Source of the DNA: Planktothrix tepida PCC 9214
Lineage (GTDB): Bacteria; Cyanobacteriota; Cyanobacteriia; Cyanobacteriales; Microcoleaceae
Direction of reading: 5' to 3'
Length of the DNA: 64,000 nucleotides
Assembly (NCBI RefSeq): GCF_900009145.1
Contig: NZ_LN889803.1
Span: 27,072-91,071, forward strand
A model generated the notes under the pieces. The model was not told the DNA's origin. It did not search any database and worked only from the letters and a program-made list of their open reading frames with translations. The translations under genes and the position numbers were made by a program. Positions 1-8,508 of the stretch are shown here, one piece after another (positions within the stretch are counted from its first letter, which is position 1; every line of letters starts with the position of its first letter).

Positions 1-1
1 G

Positions 2-31
2 GCTTTTACTGTTCAATGGTTAGCTACTTAA
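2..31 (+). CDS. C-terminal end of a LecA-like module protein (partial, enters from left edge)
   Basis: Only the last nine codons and a TAA stop are inside the window. They read AFTVQWLAT, identical to the last nine residues of the protein at 151-939, and the DNA differs at only one base over these codons (GCT against GCC). The gene is therefore almost certainly another member of the same modular lectin family, lying immediately upstream in the same orientation. Its N-terminal module cannot be seen. Confidence 0.75.
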   Translation, partial: AFTVQWLAT

Positions 32-150
32 GTTAATTCTCAAACATTAAAAGCGAAGAGTGAGGAAACCCAAAAAAGATTAGATTTCCCATTCTTCTGA
101 TTCCTAAAACGCATTTTTCACTTAATTCAGAATACAAGGAGAAGCAGCAA

Positions 151-939
151 ATGGTTGTTGAATTGCAATTCCGCACACTATTAAATGGTCAAACTTTTGG
201 AACCGGAACCTTTAGTTATAACGGACAATATGCACCGGGTACTATTCTACATCAAGGAGATTTAATTTCCTTTACTTATCAGGATGAAATTGTTGGATCA
301 TTTGACTTAAGCCACTTAGCAAATTTTGATTTTGTCTATCAAAGCGTTGACACAATTTGCGCTTTTAATATTATTGTCGCATCTGGGGATCGGACGCGAT
401 CGCTAACGGCTGGCCCCGCCCAACCTCACCTGACCCGACCCGGAACATCGGCCGATGTCGCTAAACCCCGTTCTCAAGTCGTAGAATTAGAATGGCCGAC
501 TCCCAAAACTCCCGCCCCAACTCCCGCCCCAACTCCCGCCCCAACTCCAATTCCCACACCCCCACCCGCTCCACTATTCGGTCAATTTGAAGTGCTGAGT
601 ACCTCAGAAATTGGTTATAACTTCACAAATACTTATGGTCGGGATCTGACTGTTTTCTTTACCCCGTCAGGAGAATGGAAACCTGCCTATTTCCTCCCCT
701 ACTATACCCCCGCAGGTGCACCTGGTTTTCCCTATCAAGAATATATGGTTTATCCCCAAAATACTTCCTTTGCGCTGTTAGCCATTGACTTAGAAACCAA
801 TACGGTTTTAGCCGAAATTACCGGGACAACTCAATTAGTCATTAAAGCCGGACAAACAATTGCTTTCCGCATCAATGATGTGGTGGGTTGTTATGCGGAT
901 AATTATGGGGCTTTTACTGTTCAATGGTTAGCCACTTAG
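151..939 (+). CDS. Modular protein: unknown N-terminal domain, Pro/Thr linker, C-terminal LecA (PA-IL)-like domain
   Basis: The protein has 262 residues. Residues about 1-115 form a beta-rich domain I do not recognise. Residues about 117-140 are a linker of Pro-Ala-Pro-Thr repeats. Residues about 143-262 look like the galactose-binding lectin LecA/PA-IL of Pseudomonas: the end reads FRINDVVGCYADNYG, matching the LecA calcium/sugar loop (N-D-V-P-G-T-Y-G-N-N), with the calcium-ligand Asp and the last Asn kept. There is no signal peptide, which is also true of LecA. An AAGGAG Shine-Dalgarno lies about 8 bases before the ATG. It belongs to a tandem family with 2-31, 1728, 2725 and 3941. Calcium-dependent glycan binding is inferred; the function of the N-terminal domain is unknown. 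Confidence 0.75.
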   Translation: MVVELQFRTLLNGQTFGTGTFSYNGQYAPGTILHQGDLISFTYQDEIVGSFDLSHLANFDFVYQSVDTICAFNIIVASGDRTRSLTAGPAQPHLTRPGTSADVAKPRSQVVELEWPTPKTPAPTPAPTPAPTPIPTPPPAPLFGQFEVLSTSEIGYNFTNTYGRDLTVFFTPSGEWKPAYFLPYYTPAGAPGFPYQEYMVYPQNTSFALLAIDLETNTVLAEITGTTQLVIKAGQTIAFRINDVVGCYADNYGAFTVQWLAT

Positions 940-1032
940 GTCAACCCTAATCTAGTTTTTGCACTCTTTCATCTTGTGAAGAAAAAGAAAACTAGAGCGA
1001 GGGGATTAAAGTCCAATTTCACAGGAGATTAA

Positions 1033-1375
1033 ATGGCAACACTTTAAAAGAATAATTCCTAATTGATAACGGTTAGTAGGCTCTAGTACAATTCTGTATT
1101 AACAAGAGTTATTTTCTTGATAAAGCAGGATAAAATTGTTCTGGAATTTAATTAAAATTCGTAACAATTATTGATTATTTCTCTTAAAGTGTTGGCAACA
1201 TTTTCGGCTTTATTTAATATAATGAGAAAATCTACTCATCCGATGCGAGCGCTCACCATTAGAACAGTAGAATGTCCCCCTTTTAAAGCAAGCCCATCTA
1301 CAAGTTCCACTCAACCCTGTTCTGGAACTGTGGAATTAGAATAGTCAACTCAGAAATTCCCCCATTATTCACACC
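1033..1375 (+). pseudogene. Decayed copy of the N-terminal part of the 151-939 gene
   Basis: An ATG behind a good Shine-Dalgarno (CAGGAGATTAA) starts a frame that stops after four codons, yet the following DNA can be aligned by eye with 151-500. TTGATAACGG matches TTATAACGG, GTACAATTCTGTATTAACAAG matches GTACTATTCTACATCAAGG, CAGGATAAAATTGTT matches CAGGATGAAATTGTT, and GTGGAATTAGAATAGTCAACTC matches GTAGAATTAGAATGGCCGACTC. Many stops and small indels show that it is dead. The similarity ends at the Pro/Thr linker; no LecA module follows. It is an old tandem duplicate. Confidence 0.75.
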
Positions 1376-1727
1376 AAAACAACAGAATATATCTTAAAAA
1401 TAGATCTTTTGTTTTGCTATATATGCAGAAAAAATTTCAATTGAATTGAAATCAATATGAAATCCCATGATGAAGGCTACGGATAATCCCCCCCAACCCC
1501 CCTTAAAAAGTAGGGAGATGTGTAGCATACATTTAAGGATTTCATATAAGGTGATTTCTACTGAATTAAAAAATCTGTATAAACCGTTGAACTCTGCCTC
1601 AATGAAGTTGTGGTTGATTACTCCGAGAGATGGAGTTTAGCGACGATTAAATAGGAAAGCGCATTCAATTCAATTGTAAGTCTTCGTTCCAGTCTATCCC
1701 TTCATCAATTATCAGGAGTAAAAATCG
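1376..1727. other. Intergenic DNA, no gene seen
   Basis: AT-rich stretch between the decayed paralogue and the pentapeptide-repeat gene. It contains a C-rich tract followed by TTAAAAAG (about 1490-1512), a type of intergenic sequence common in filamentous cyanobacteria. No reading frame or structured RNA was recognised. The last bases (CAGGAG) are the ribosome-binding site of the next gene. Confidence 0.5.
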
Positions 1728-2627
1728 ATGTCTGATGCTCAACAATGGCCTTTCCCATTACCCAATACAAAAGATTTAGTCAGTTTGTTGAATTGGCTGT
1801 ATCTTCAAGGAAAACGGGATTTTCCCTATAGCTATCTGTATGAAGCCAATCTAACCAATGCCAAACTCCCCTCAGTCAATCTTAGCTTTTCCTATTTGTA
1901 CAAAGCGAATTTGTTAGGCGTTGACTTGATGGCAGCTAACTTAGGTTATAGCTTTTTTGCCTATAGCTACTTAGGCTATGCCAATCTCACCTATGCCTAT
2001 TTAGGGTATGCCTATTTAGCTTATTCTAACCTCAGTCATGCCAATTTAAGTTTTGCCAATTTGAGTCATTCTGATTTAAGCTTTGCAGATTTAAGTTATG
2101 CAGATTTAACCAATGCAGATTTAAGTTATGCGGATTTAAGTTTTGTGAATCTGACGGGCGCGAATCTCACCAATACCAAATTGACGGGTGTAACCATTAT
2201 GGGAATTACACTCACCAATATTCAATTGGTTAACACCTATTTTGCCCAAACCCAAGTCATTGCGAGTGGCAAATTTGAAGTTCCAGCTAACTCGGAAGAT
2301 GGCGTCGCATTAATGAATAATAGTAACCGTGATGCCTCCGTTAATATCACGCCATCAGGTTCGTGGAAAAACGGGCCAAATACAGCATCTTTCTCATCGG
2401 CAGGAGATGCTTCTTATGCAAAAGCTGGAATGAAACATCCTCAAAATACAGCTTTTTCGCTATTAGCCATTAATCCCATCACAAATATAGTCCAAGAAAT
2501 TTATACCCCAACAGTCATTGCGATTAAACCGGGCGAATCATTAATTTTCAGAATGAATGATGCCCCTGGAGCTTACGGTAATAACGTTGGCAGTATAACT
2601 GTTAATTGGTCAGAAGTTGGTCGCTAA
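1728..2627 (+). CDS. Pentapeptide-repeat protein with C-terminal LecA-like domain
   Basis: The protein has 299 residues. After about 30 N-terminal residues, residues about 38-172 are pentapeptide repeats of the A(N/D)LxX type (for example YANLT, FADLS, YADLT, GANLT), which fold as a right-handed quadrilateral beta-helix. An unusual run of Tyr/Phe at the repeat positions (YAYLGYAYLAYSNLS) would give the helix an aromatic face. Residues about 180-299 are a LecA-like module ending FRMNDAPGAYGNNVG, the family copy closest to the LecA loop, with both Asn kept. CAGGAG lies 8 bases before the ATG. No signal peptide. Probably a glycan-binding protein with a solenoid spacer or scaffold; this role is inferred. 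Confidence 0.8.
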   Translation: MSDAQQWPFPLPNTKDLVSLLNWLYLQGKRDFPYSYLYEANLTNAKLPSVNLSFSYLYKANLLGVDLMAANLGYSFFAYSYLGYANLTYAYLGYAYLAYSNLSHANLSFANLSHSDLSFADLSYADLTNADLSYADLSFVNLTGANLTNTKLTGVTIMGITLTNIQLVNTYFAQTQVIASGKFEVPANSEDGVALMNNSNRDASVNITPSGSWKNGPNTASFSSAGDASYAKAGMKHPQNTAFSLLAINPITNIVQEIYTPTVIAIKPGESLIFRMNDAPGAYGNNVGSITVNWSEVGR

Positions 2628-2724
2628 TTCAGGCATTATTCAATGGGGGAAATTAGCATTAATTTGTTATTTTCCCCTTGAACAAGGGTAAGTCAGTCTA
2701 ACTTATCGAAAAGGAATTGAAGAT

Positions 2725-3804
2725 ATGACAACCAGTAATTCTCAAACCTCTCTCTTGTGCTTTGATGGTGTTGATGACTGTGTAGAAATTTTACATCAAA
2801 ACAAATTGAATCCTCTCAATTTCACAGTTGAGGCTTGGGTTTTAAATTTGAATACGGCTCAAACAGATTTCTGTATTCTCTCTTCCAATGTCTCTCGGTG
2901 GCCTTATATATATGAGTTTATTCAATACACCAAAGACAATCGCTTACTGTTTGCCCTTTTTAATGGTGCTGGTTATGCCGAGGGACGTTCTATGCCCAAC
3001 AATGTTTGGACTCATCTTGCAGGAACTTACGATCAAGCTTCTCAGATTTGTGTTTATTATATGAATGGTAAGCAGGTATGTAATAAATCTATTACTAATA
3101 GAACCAGACCTTCTAGTACCACTGATGAGATTTTGTACATTGGAACACACTTAGTTAATACGAGTTCCCAGCCTCGGGGACGTTTTTTCAAAGGATACAT
3201 TGACGAAGTTCGCATCTGGAATATCGTTCGTACTGAACAACAAATTCAAGAAAGCTTTAATAAACCATTAACAGGGAAAGAACCCAATTTAGTCGGATAT
3301 TGGCGCTTGAGTAATCTTTCTGGGAATAAAGTTCCTGATTTAACTGGGAATGGTTTAGATGGAATTATTTATGGGAATGCTACCTCTCAATTAATTGATC
3401 ACTCCCCATTTACCACTCCGCAGCCAGAGAAAACAAAAACTTTTGATGTTGATATCAACTCAACCTCTGGTACTCCCTTTAAAAATGATTTTCAACAGGA
3501 AGTTAGCTTCAAAATCTCTGCTACAGGAACCTGGAAACCAGCTACTTGGGCTGACTGTACACCTGCCGGATGGCCCGGTTTTGAATATCAAAGTCAAATG
3601 AAATATCCAAACAATACTTCCTTTGCTTTGTTAGTTGTTGATGCTGACACTAACACGGTTTTAGCCGAATTAGGAAGCGAAATTACTTTAGTTTTAAAAC
3701 CCAGTCAAACGATTACCTTTGTCGTCAATGACGTTCCTGTCAATGATGGCTATCAAGATAATACAGGACATCTCAGCATCACTTCTGTTGCACAGATTCC
3801 TTGA
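2725..3804 (+). CDS. LamG jelly-roll protein with C-terminal LecA-like domain
   Basis: The protein has 359 residues. Residues about 5-220 are a concanavalin-A-like LamG domain: FTVEAWV, NVWTHLAGTYD, GYIDEVRIWNIVRTEQQIQ and LVGYWRL are typical of the LamG_3 family. Residues about 237-359 are the LecA-like module, with the Asp loop VNDVPVNDGYQDNTG (three residues longer than in LecA). The start has AAGGAATTGA upstream. It is a paralogue of 3941-5047: the two LecA modules share a stretch of about 60 identical bases (3569-3630 against 4802-4863), while the LamG halves are more diverged. No signal peptide or membrane segment. Two potential carbohydrate-binding folds in one chain suggest an adhesin or agglutinin; the ligand is unknown. 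Confidence 0.8.
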   Translation: MTTSNSQTSLLCFDGVDDCVEILHQNKLNPLNFTVEAWVLNLNTAQTDFCILSSNVSRWPYIYEFIQYTKDNRLLFALFNGAGYAEGRSMPNNVWTHLAGTYDQASQICVYYMNGKQVCNKSITNRTRPSSTTDEILYIGTHLVNTSSQPRGRFFKGYIDEVRIWNIVRTEQQIQESFNKPLTGKEPNLVGYWRLSNLSGNKVPDLTGNGLDGIIYGNATSQLIDHSPFTTPQPEKTKTFDVDINSTSGTPFKNDFQQEVSFKISATGTWKPATWADCTPAGWPGFEYQSQMKYPNNTSFALLVVDADTNTVLAELGSEITLVLKPSQTITFVVNDVPVNDGYQDNTGHLSITSVAQIP

Positions 3805-3940
3805 AATAGCAATCGGTAAAATTAGATAGGGTTTGGTTCTTGGAGCTAGTTAAATTTTAGCTTTTACCCAACTCTTATCTCGGTCTATTGTTGCCTGTGT
3901 TAACTCAATTGAACTTAATCTCGTTGGAGTTTATATTATT

Positions 3941-5047
3941 ATGATCACTCACAATCCCAAAAGTCCTCTATTTCGATTTGATGGCAATAAAGACTATGCA
4001 GATATTCCCTTTAAAAACGAATTAACCCCACCTAATTTAACCGTTGAACTTTGGGTTTTACAAATAGAAAAGTATAAATATTCGGCGGCGACCCTTCCCC
4101 TCATCAGCACGACCGAACAACAAGAGTTAGGATATACCCTTGGGGAATATAATGCAGCCACAGGCTTACAGATGATCTTTCAAGTCGATACTTTGACCGA
4201 GCGTTATCCACTGTTTGTAAAAACCCCTTTACCCCTCAATGTTTGGACACATTTTGCAGGGACGTATGACCAGAAATCCCAAATTTCCTGTTTCTATATC
4301 AATGGCGAACTCCTGCAAACTTATAATTTCGCAAACACGCACTATAATCCACTTAAACCCCAGACCCCTGCAACTTCTAATATATTGCGACTGGGAGCGC
4401 TAGTCAAAAAGTCAAAAGATGGGAAAAATCTTGTATTTTGTGAATTCAATGGATATATGGATGAAGTTCGCATTTGGGATGTCGTTCGTACTCAACAGCA
4501 AATTCAGGAAACCATCAATCAAGAATTAACCGGAAAAGAACCTAATTTAGTGGGATATTGGCGGTTTAGTAATCTTTCCGATAATAAAGTTCCTGATTTA
4601 ACCGGGAAAGGTTTAGATGGGATAATTATTAAGAATGACAATCCTGTCACGCCTATACCCAAAACCCAAACTTTTGAGGCTGACCTCTGCTCACAAGCGG
4701 GAGTGAACTTTACTAATACTTTTGCTCAGGAAGTTTCATTCAAAATTTCTGCGTCTGGAACCTGGAAACCCGCGAGTTGGGGTGAGTTAACCCCCGGAGG
4801 CTGGCCCGGTTTTGAATATCAAAGTCAAATGAAATATCCAAACAATACTTCCTTTGCTTTGTTAGTCGTTGATGTTGAAACTAAAACGGTTTTAGGTGAA
4901 TTAGGAAGCGAAATTACTTTAGTCTTAAAACCCAGTCAAACGATTACCTTTGTCGTCAATGACGTTCCTATTTCTGAGGGCTATACTGATGGCTATAAAG
5001 ATAATACGGGAAATATCAGCATCACTTGTACTGCACTCATTCCCTAA
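3941..5047 (+). CDS. LamG jelly-roll protein with C-terminal LecA-like domain (paralogue of 2725-3804)
   Basis: The protein has 368 residues and the same architecture as its upstream neighbour. LamG spans residues about 5-228 (LTVELWVL, NVWTHFAGTYDQ, GYMDEVRIWDVVRTQQQIQ, LVGYWRF). The LecA-like module spans about 240-368, with a longer loop, VNDVPISEGYTDGYKDNTG. Last of the tandem run: the next gene is convergent. The LamG domain carries insertions relative to the paralogue (after WVLQIEK and after LRLGALVKK). Lack of a signal peptide means export, if any, would need a leaderless route. Confidence 0.8.
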   Translation: MITHNPKSPLFRFDGNKDYADIPFKNELTPPNLTVELWVLQIEKYKYSAATLPLISTTEQQELGYTLGEYNAATGLQMIFQVDTLTERYPLFVKTPLPLNVWTHFAGTYDQKSQISCFYINGELLQTYNFANTHYNPLKPQTPATSNILRLGALVKKSKDGKNLVFCEFNGYMDEVRIWDVVRTQQQIQETINQELTGKEPNLVGYWRFSNLSDNKVPDLTGKGLDGIIIKNDNPVTPIPKTQTFEADLCSQAGVNFTNTFAQEVSFKISASGTWKPASWGELTPGGWPGFEYQSQMKYPNNTSFALLVVDVETKTVLGELGSEITLVLKPSQTITFVVNDVPISEGYTDGYKDNTGNISITCTALIP

Positions 5048-5070
5048 AATTAGGTTTCAGGTTTCAACTC

Positions 5071-5088
5071 TTGACGGTTAACTGTCAA
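5071..5088. repeat. 18-bp near-palindrome between convergent genes
   Basis: TTGACGGTTAACTGTCAA has 9-base arms with one mismatch and no loop. It lies between the ends of two convergent genes. A related motif forms the arms of the long hairpin at 31194-31242. It may be a protein-binding palindrome or repeat debris; no T-tract follows. Confidence 0.3.
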
Positions 5089-5116
5089 TACCCCTCTTCC
5101 CCTCCCGAACCTTTCT

Positions 5117-5671
5117 CTATTTCAGAGAAACTCGCAGCACATCTTCTGGTATATTTTCAATTAAATAACCGTAGGCAGGATGTTGTTGTTCTAGGGTAGC
5201 AGGAATAGGAGAAACAGAGGTAAGCAACCAAATTTCATCAAACTTGTTCCATAAATCTTGTAACTCTGGATGAATGGCACTATCTGCAAAAAGATTCATC
5301 ACAACTCCATAAATTGCCGTTAAATCTGATAACGTTCCTTGAACATAAATTTGCCCCCGAACAACGGCAGCATCTAACGATAACTTCCCCTGAATAATCG
5401 CCCTTAAGGTTTCAGCATCACTGCGAAAATCGTACTGTAGGGGCGAGGCTCCTTCCCCCCTCCTAATGGGTTCAATTTCAACTTGTAATGGTTCACCCCC
5501 ATGGGCCTGCAATTGTAAAGGAATGCCATCAAGTTCAATGAGGGCGGATTTGTCTGAAACCGCTAGAACAAAGTGATCCCAAGTTGACCCTCCCTGAGTG
5601 CGAATTTGGCAGACTAATTCCTCTAACCATTCCTTTAATTGTTGCTGACGTTCTCTCACAAAATCAACCAT
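5117..5671 (-). CDS. SCP2-like (sterol-carrier-fold) protein
   Basis: The protein has 184 residues and is hydrophilic. The middle (residues about 78-128: FRSDAETLRAIIQGKLSLDAAVVRGQI, then GTLSDLTAIYGVVMNLF) has the pattern of SCP2/lipid-carrier domains: a helix 'LrdIlqGkls...A...G.i.v.G' followed by the hydrophobic lid helix. The N-terminal 35 residues look coiled. It is divergent from the polyprenyl synthase at 5798, with 126 bp between starts, so the two could share a promoter region. A role in binding or presenting a lipid made by the neighbouring genes is inferred from context only. Confidence 0.55.
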   Translation of the reverse strand: MVDFVRERQQQLKEWLEELVCQIRTQGGSTWDHFVLAVSDKSALIELDGIPLQLQAHGGEPLQVEIEPIRRGEGASPLQYDFRSDAETLRAIIQGKLSLDAAVVRGQIYVQGTLSDLTAIYGVVMNLFADSAIHPELQDLWNKFDEIWLLTSVSPIPATLEQQHPAYGYLIENIPEDVLRVSLK

Positions 5672-5797
5672 CTTTAGGAGTTAAAAATGAATTTTATTTA
5701 AACCGAAATCTAAAACCAACATAGCATAAAAATTAATCCAGTTAAACCCCAGTAATCCCTATTAGCTATTCAAATAGCAACGACTGAGTAAGAACCA

Positions 5798-6895
5798 ATG
5801 TTTGATAAAACAATTATTAATGAAGCCTTACAAAATTCCCGTTCTGCTATTGTCAGTAAAATTCAAGAGTTTGTCAATAGCAAACGTCAAGGTACAGGTG
5901 CTTATGAGCCTTTATATGATTTATTAACCGACTATCCCTTTCGAGTGGGAAAAATGCTCAGGCCCACAATTTGTATTAGTGTCGCTCGTGCCGTTGGAGG
6001 AATAGGACAATCTGCCTTAGCAACGGCTGCCGCCTTAGAACTTTATCATAATGCTTTTTTGATTCATGATGATATTGAAGATGGCTCAGAATCTCGACGG
6101 GGAAAAGAAACCTTACATTCTCGAATTGGAATTCCTCGTGCGATTAATGTTGGAGATGCGACTAATGTTTTAGCGGTGGGTTTATTATTAGAAAATTTAT
6201 CATCTTTGGGAGTTACAAAAACCTTAAATATTCTCCATGAAATTGAAGTGATGGCACAACAATCCGTTGAAGGACAGGCAATGGAGTTAGATTGGGTAGC
6301 TGATAATACTTCCAATCTAACAGATCAAGATTATTTTACCATGTGCGTTAAAAAAACCTGTTGGTATTCCTTCATGACCCCTTGCCGGATTGGGTTTATT
6401 GTCGGAAATCCTAATGCTAACGCCAGTGCATTAGTCAAACCTTTAGCCGATTTAACTCGATTTGGAATGCTACTAGGAATTGCTTTTCAAATTCAAGATG
6501 ATCTGTTAAATTTAATTGGAGAAATGGAAGCTTATGGAAAAGAAATTGGGGGAGATATTTATGAGGGAAAACGAACAGTGATGTTAAATCATGTTATTAG
6601 TCATAGTAATCCCGGAGAATCCAAAGAAATTCTTAAAATATTAGCAACTCCCAGAGAAGATAAAACTTCCGATCAAATTGAATTTATTTTGAAATTAATG
6701 CAAAAGTATGGCAGTATAGATCATGGTTGGTGTTTAGCTCGTTCTTATGCAAAACAATCCGCAGAACTATTTGAAACCTTGGATTTTCTTGAGGCTGAAA
6801 CCCCCTTACGTTCAGAGGAAAAATTTATTTCCGAATATCATGACCGACGATTTTTAAAAGAATTGATTAATTATGTAATTTATCGCAATTTATAA
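5798..6895 (+). CDS. trans-polyprenyl diphosphate synthase
   Basis: The protein has 365 residues. It condenses isopentenyl diphosphate with allylic diphosphates. The first Asp-rich motif is HDDIEDGSESRRG (DDxxD intact, about residue 89). The second is QIQDDLLN, where the usual last Asp is Asn. GKMLRPTI is the region-I Lys-Arg motif, and GGDIYEGKRTVML resembles the 'EGKrT.mL.H' type rather than the 'GKTAGKD' motif usual in cyanobacterial CrtE. It is also about 60 residues longer than CrtE, with a C-terminal extension. This suggests a specialised paralogue rather than the housekeeping geranylgeranyl synthase. It starts a rightward run with 6922 and 8505 (26-bp gap, then a 4-bp overlap). Chain length cannot be read reliably by eye. 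Confidence 0.85.
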   Translation: MFDKTIINEALQNSRSAIVSKIQEFVNSKRQGTGAYEPLYDLLTDYPFRVGKMLRPTICISVARAVGGIGQSALATAAALELYHNAFLIHDDIEDGSESRRGKETLHSRIGIPRAINVGDATNVLAVGLLLENLSSLGVTKTLNILHEIEVMAQQSVEGQAMELDWVADNTSNLTDQDYFTMCVKKTCWYSFMTPCRIGFIVGNPNANASALVKPLADLTRFGMLLGIAFQIQDDLLNLIGEMEAYGKEIGGDIYEGKRTVMLNHVISHSNPGESKEILKILATPREDKTSDQIEFILKLMQKYGSIDHGWCLARSYAKQSAELFETLDFLEAETPLRSEEKFISEYHDRRFLKELINYVIYRNL

Positions 6896-6921
6896 TTCCC
6901 TAAAAATAGGATATTATCATA

Positions 6922-8508
6922 ATGAATTTAGATTTAAAACCCACTTCCGATTTCCCGATTTTAATTGAAGGTCAACCTGGATTAACCGTAATTCTGAAGT
7001 TATCCTGTTGTAATGAGCGCTCAGAAAATTTATTAATTCGTCCAATTTTAGAAGATGGATTCACCGATAGCCAACAAGTTGTATCCTGTCATTATCAAGT
7101 CAATCCAGCCTATCTTTACTTATTGCCAAAAAAAGCGGAAAATCTAATTTTAACCTTCCAAATTCCTAAAACTATTTCTGATCAAAATTCGGTGAAAATC
7201 GGGTTAAGATTTCCAGGGATAGAAGCAGAAGCGATTCCAATTCTAATCACTTTGGTATCCCCTCAACCTAGTTCTGAAACCCTATCGCCAGCTAACTCAA
7301 TTGAAAAGTCTCTCAAAGTGACCTTTCCTTTTTCTGATCAAAATCTTCTACCCTCAACTCATCTTTCCCCTCAAAAAACAAGTATAATAGGGAAATTTAC
7401 ATCAAGATTAACCGATTTAGATACAATCCCTTCTCGTTGGTTAATCGTTGAAATCTTAACCCTTTTAGCAATCATTGGAGATGATTATTCTCAAACAAAA
7501 CAAGGAAATAAAACCCTTCAAGACCTTGAAAAAACAGTCTTTTTTCAACAAGGTGCAACAGCATTTAATTCGGGAGGTATTCCTCAATGGATACTCATCA
7601 CTTTATCTACAATTAAAACCTATTTAGGTCAAAAATTGGTATTAGAACTTTGGGAACAGTGGTTATACAGTTTAGGAGCAACCGATTTAGAACATGAAAA
7701 AAATCCAGAAACTATTTTAATGTCTCCCCTGTTCCCTTCCCACTGGATTTCTCAACAAAATAACCAAACAGAACGCTGGTTTTCTAATATTATTTTAGGC
7801 TTAAAACAAATTAATCCGTCTTTTTCTGATCAATTAGAAACCTTGATTTCTCAAACCTCAAAATCGCCAAAAAAACCTGCGTTTGGGCTGGGTTTATTGC
7901 CGTTTATTAACCCGAAAAATAATCAGGAAACCCCCACGATTACACCGGAAAAAAATATCACTTTAATCACAGGATTATCAAGTTTTGATACCTTACCTGC
8001 TCGTTGGCTGGTTGTAGAATTGCTTTTGATAATCGCTGCTCAAGGAAATCAGTATTCAACGGAAAAACTGGGGATAGAATTGAGTTCTAAATTGCAACGT
8101 ACCCGATTTTTCAAAAATGGGATTCTGGCTTTAGCTTCTGCACAATTTCCCCGGTGGTTAATCGTCACCCATCAAGCCACATCAGCCTTTCATACTGATA
8201 CCGGAGGAACCTTAGAAACCCAAGGATTAGTTTATTTTTGGGAAAAATGGTTATGGAGTTTAAATTCTCAGCCATTGCCTAATCTTGTGAATTATCATAC
8301 CTTAACAGAAACCTTAATTCAAAAAAATGGCATGGATGTTGAAAAATGGTTCCTTGATCTGATTCTAGGATTGGGTTTAATCTCACCTAGAATTTCAGCA
8401 TTTATTCAGACTTTAGCCGAGATAGTGCCTATTATTTCCCCAAAACCAGCAATCATTAAAACCTCGCCAGAAGATATTGTTAATTCTAATCTATCTTTAC
8501 AACGATGA
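6922..8508 (+). CDS. Unrecognised protein with a duplicated domain
   Basis: The protein has 528 residues and no family I recognise. Residues about 1-112 look like a beta-sandwich (alternating hydrophobic strands). A domain of about 90 residues then occurs twice: about 163-253 (SRLTDLDTIPSRWLIVEIL, then LWEQWLYSLGA) and about 350-440 (TGLSSFDTLPARWLVVELL, then FWEKWLWSLNS). Both copies share the core (S/A)RWL(I/V)VE, a central FF/RF...F..G segment and a Trp-rich end. It lies between the polyprenyl synthase and a CrtC-like gene and overlaps the latter by 4 bp (ATGA), so the three are very likely co-translated. No catalytic motif and no signal peptide. AGGA lies 10 bases before the ATG. Confidence 0.7.
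   Translation: MNLDLKPTSDFPILIEGQPGLTVILKLSCCNERSENLLIRPILEDGFTDSQQVVSCHYQVNPAYLYLLPKKAENLILTFQIPKTISDQNSVKIGLRFPGIEAEAIPILITLVSPQPSSETLSPANSIEKSLKVTFPFSDQNLLPSTHLSPQKTSIIGKFTSRLTDLDTIPSRWLIVEILTLLAIIGDDYSQTKQGNKTLQDLEKTVFFQQGATAFNSGGIPQWILITLSTIKTYLGQKLVLELWEQWLYSLGATDLEHEKNPETILMSPLFPSHWISQQNNQTERWFSNIILGLKQINPSFSDQLETLISQTSKSPKKPAFGLGLLPFINPKNNQETPTITPEKNITLITGLSSFDTLPARWLVVELLLIIAAQGNQYSTEKLGIELSSKLQRTRFFKNGILALASAQFPRWLIVTHQATSAFHTDTGGTLETQGLVYFWEKWLWSLNSQPLPNLVNYHTLTETLIQKNGMDVEKWFLDLILGLGLISPRISAFIQTLAEIVPIISPKPAIIKTSPEDIVNSNLSLQR

Noticed and set aside
2646-2677. Terminator after the pentapeptide gene (GGGGAAA ... TTTCCCC)
   Set aside because: A possible stem of seven bases with an 18-base loop and no T-run; too weak to list as a feature.
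1728-5047. Oscillatoria agardhii agglutinin (OAA) type lectins
   Set aside because: The OAA repeat (a Trp-Gly-Gly rich beta-barrel) is absent; the C-terminal loops fit LecA/PA-IL instead.
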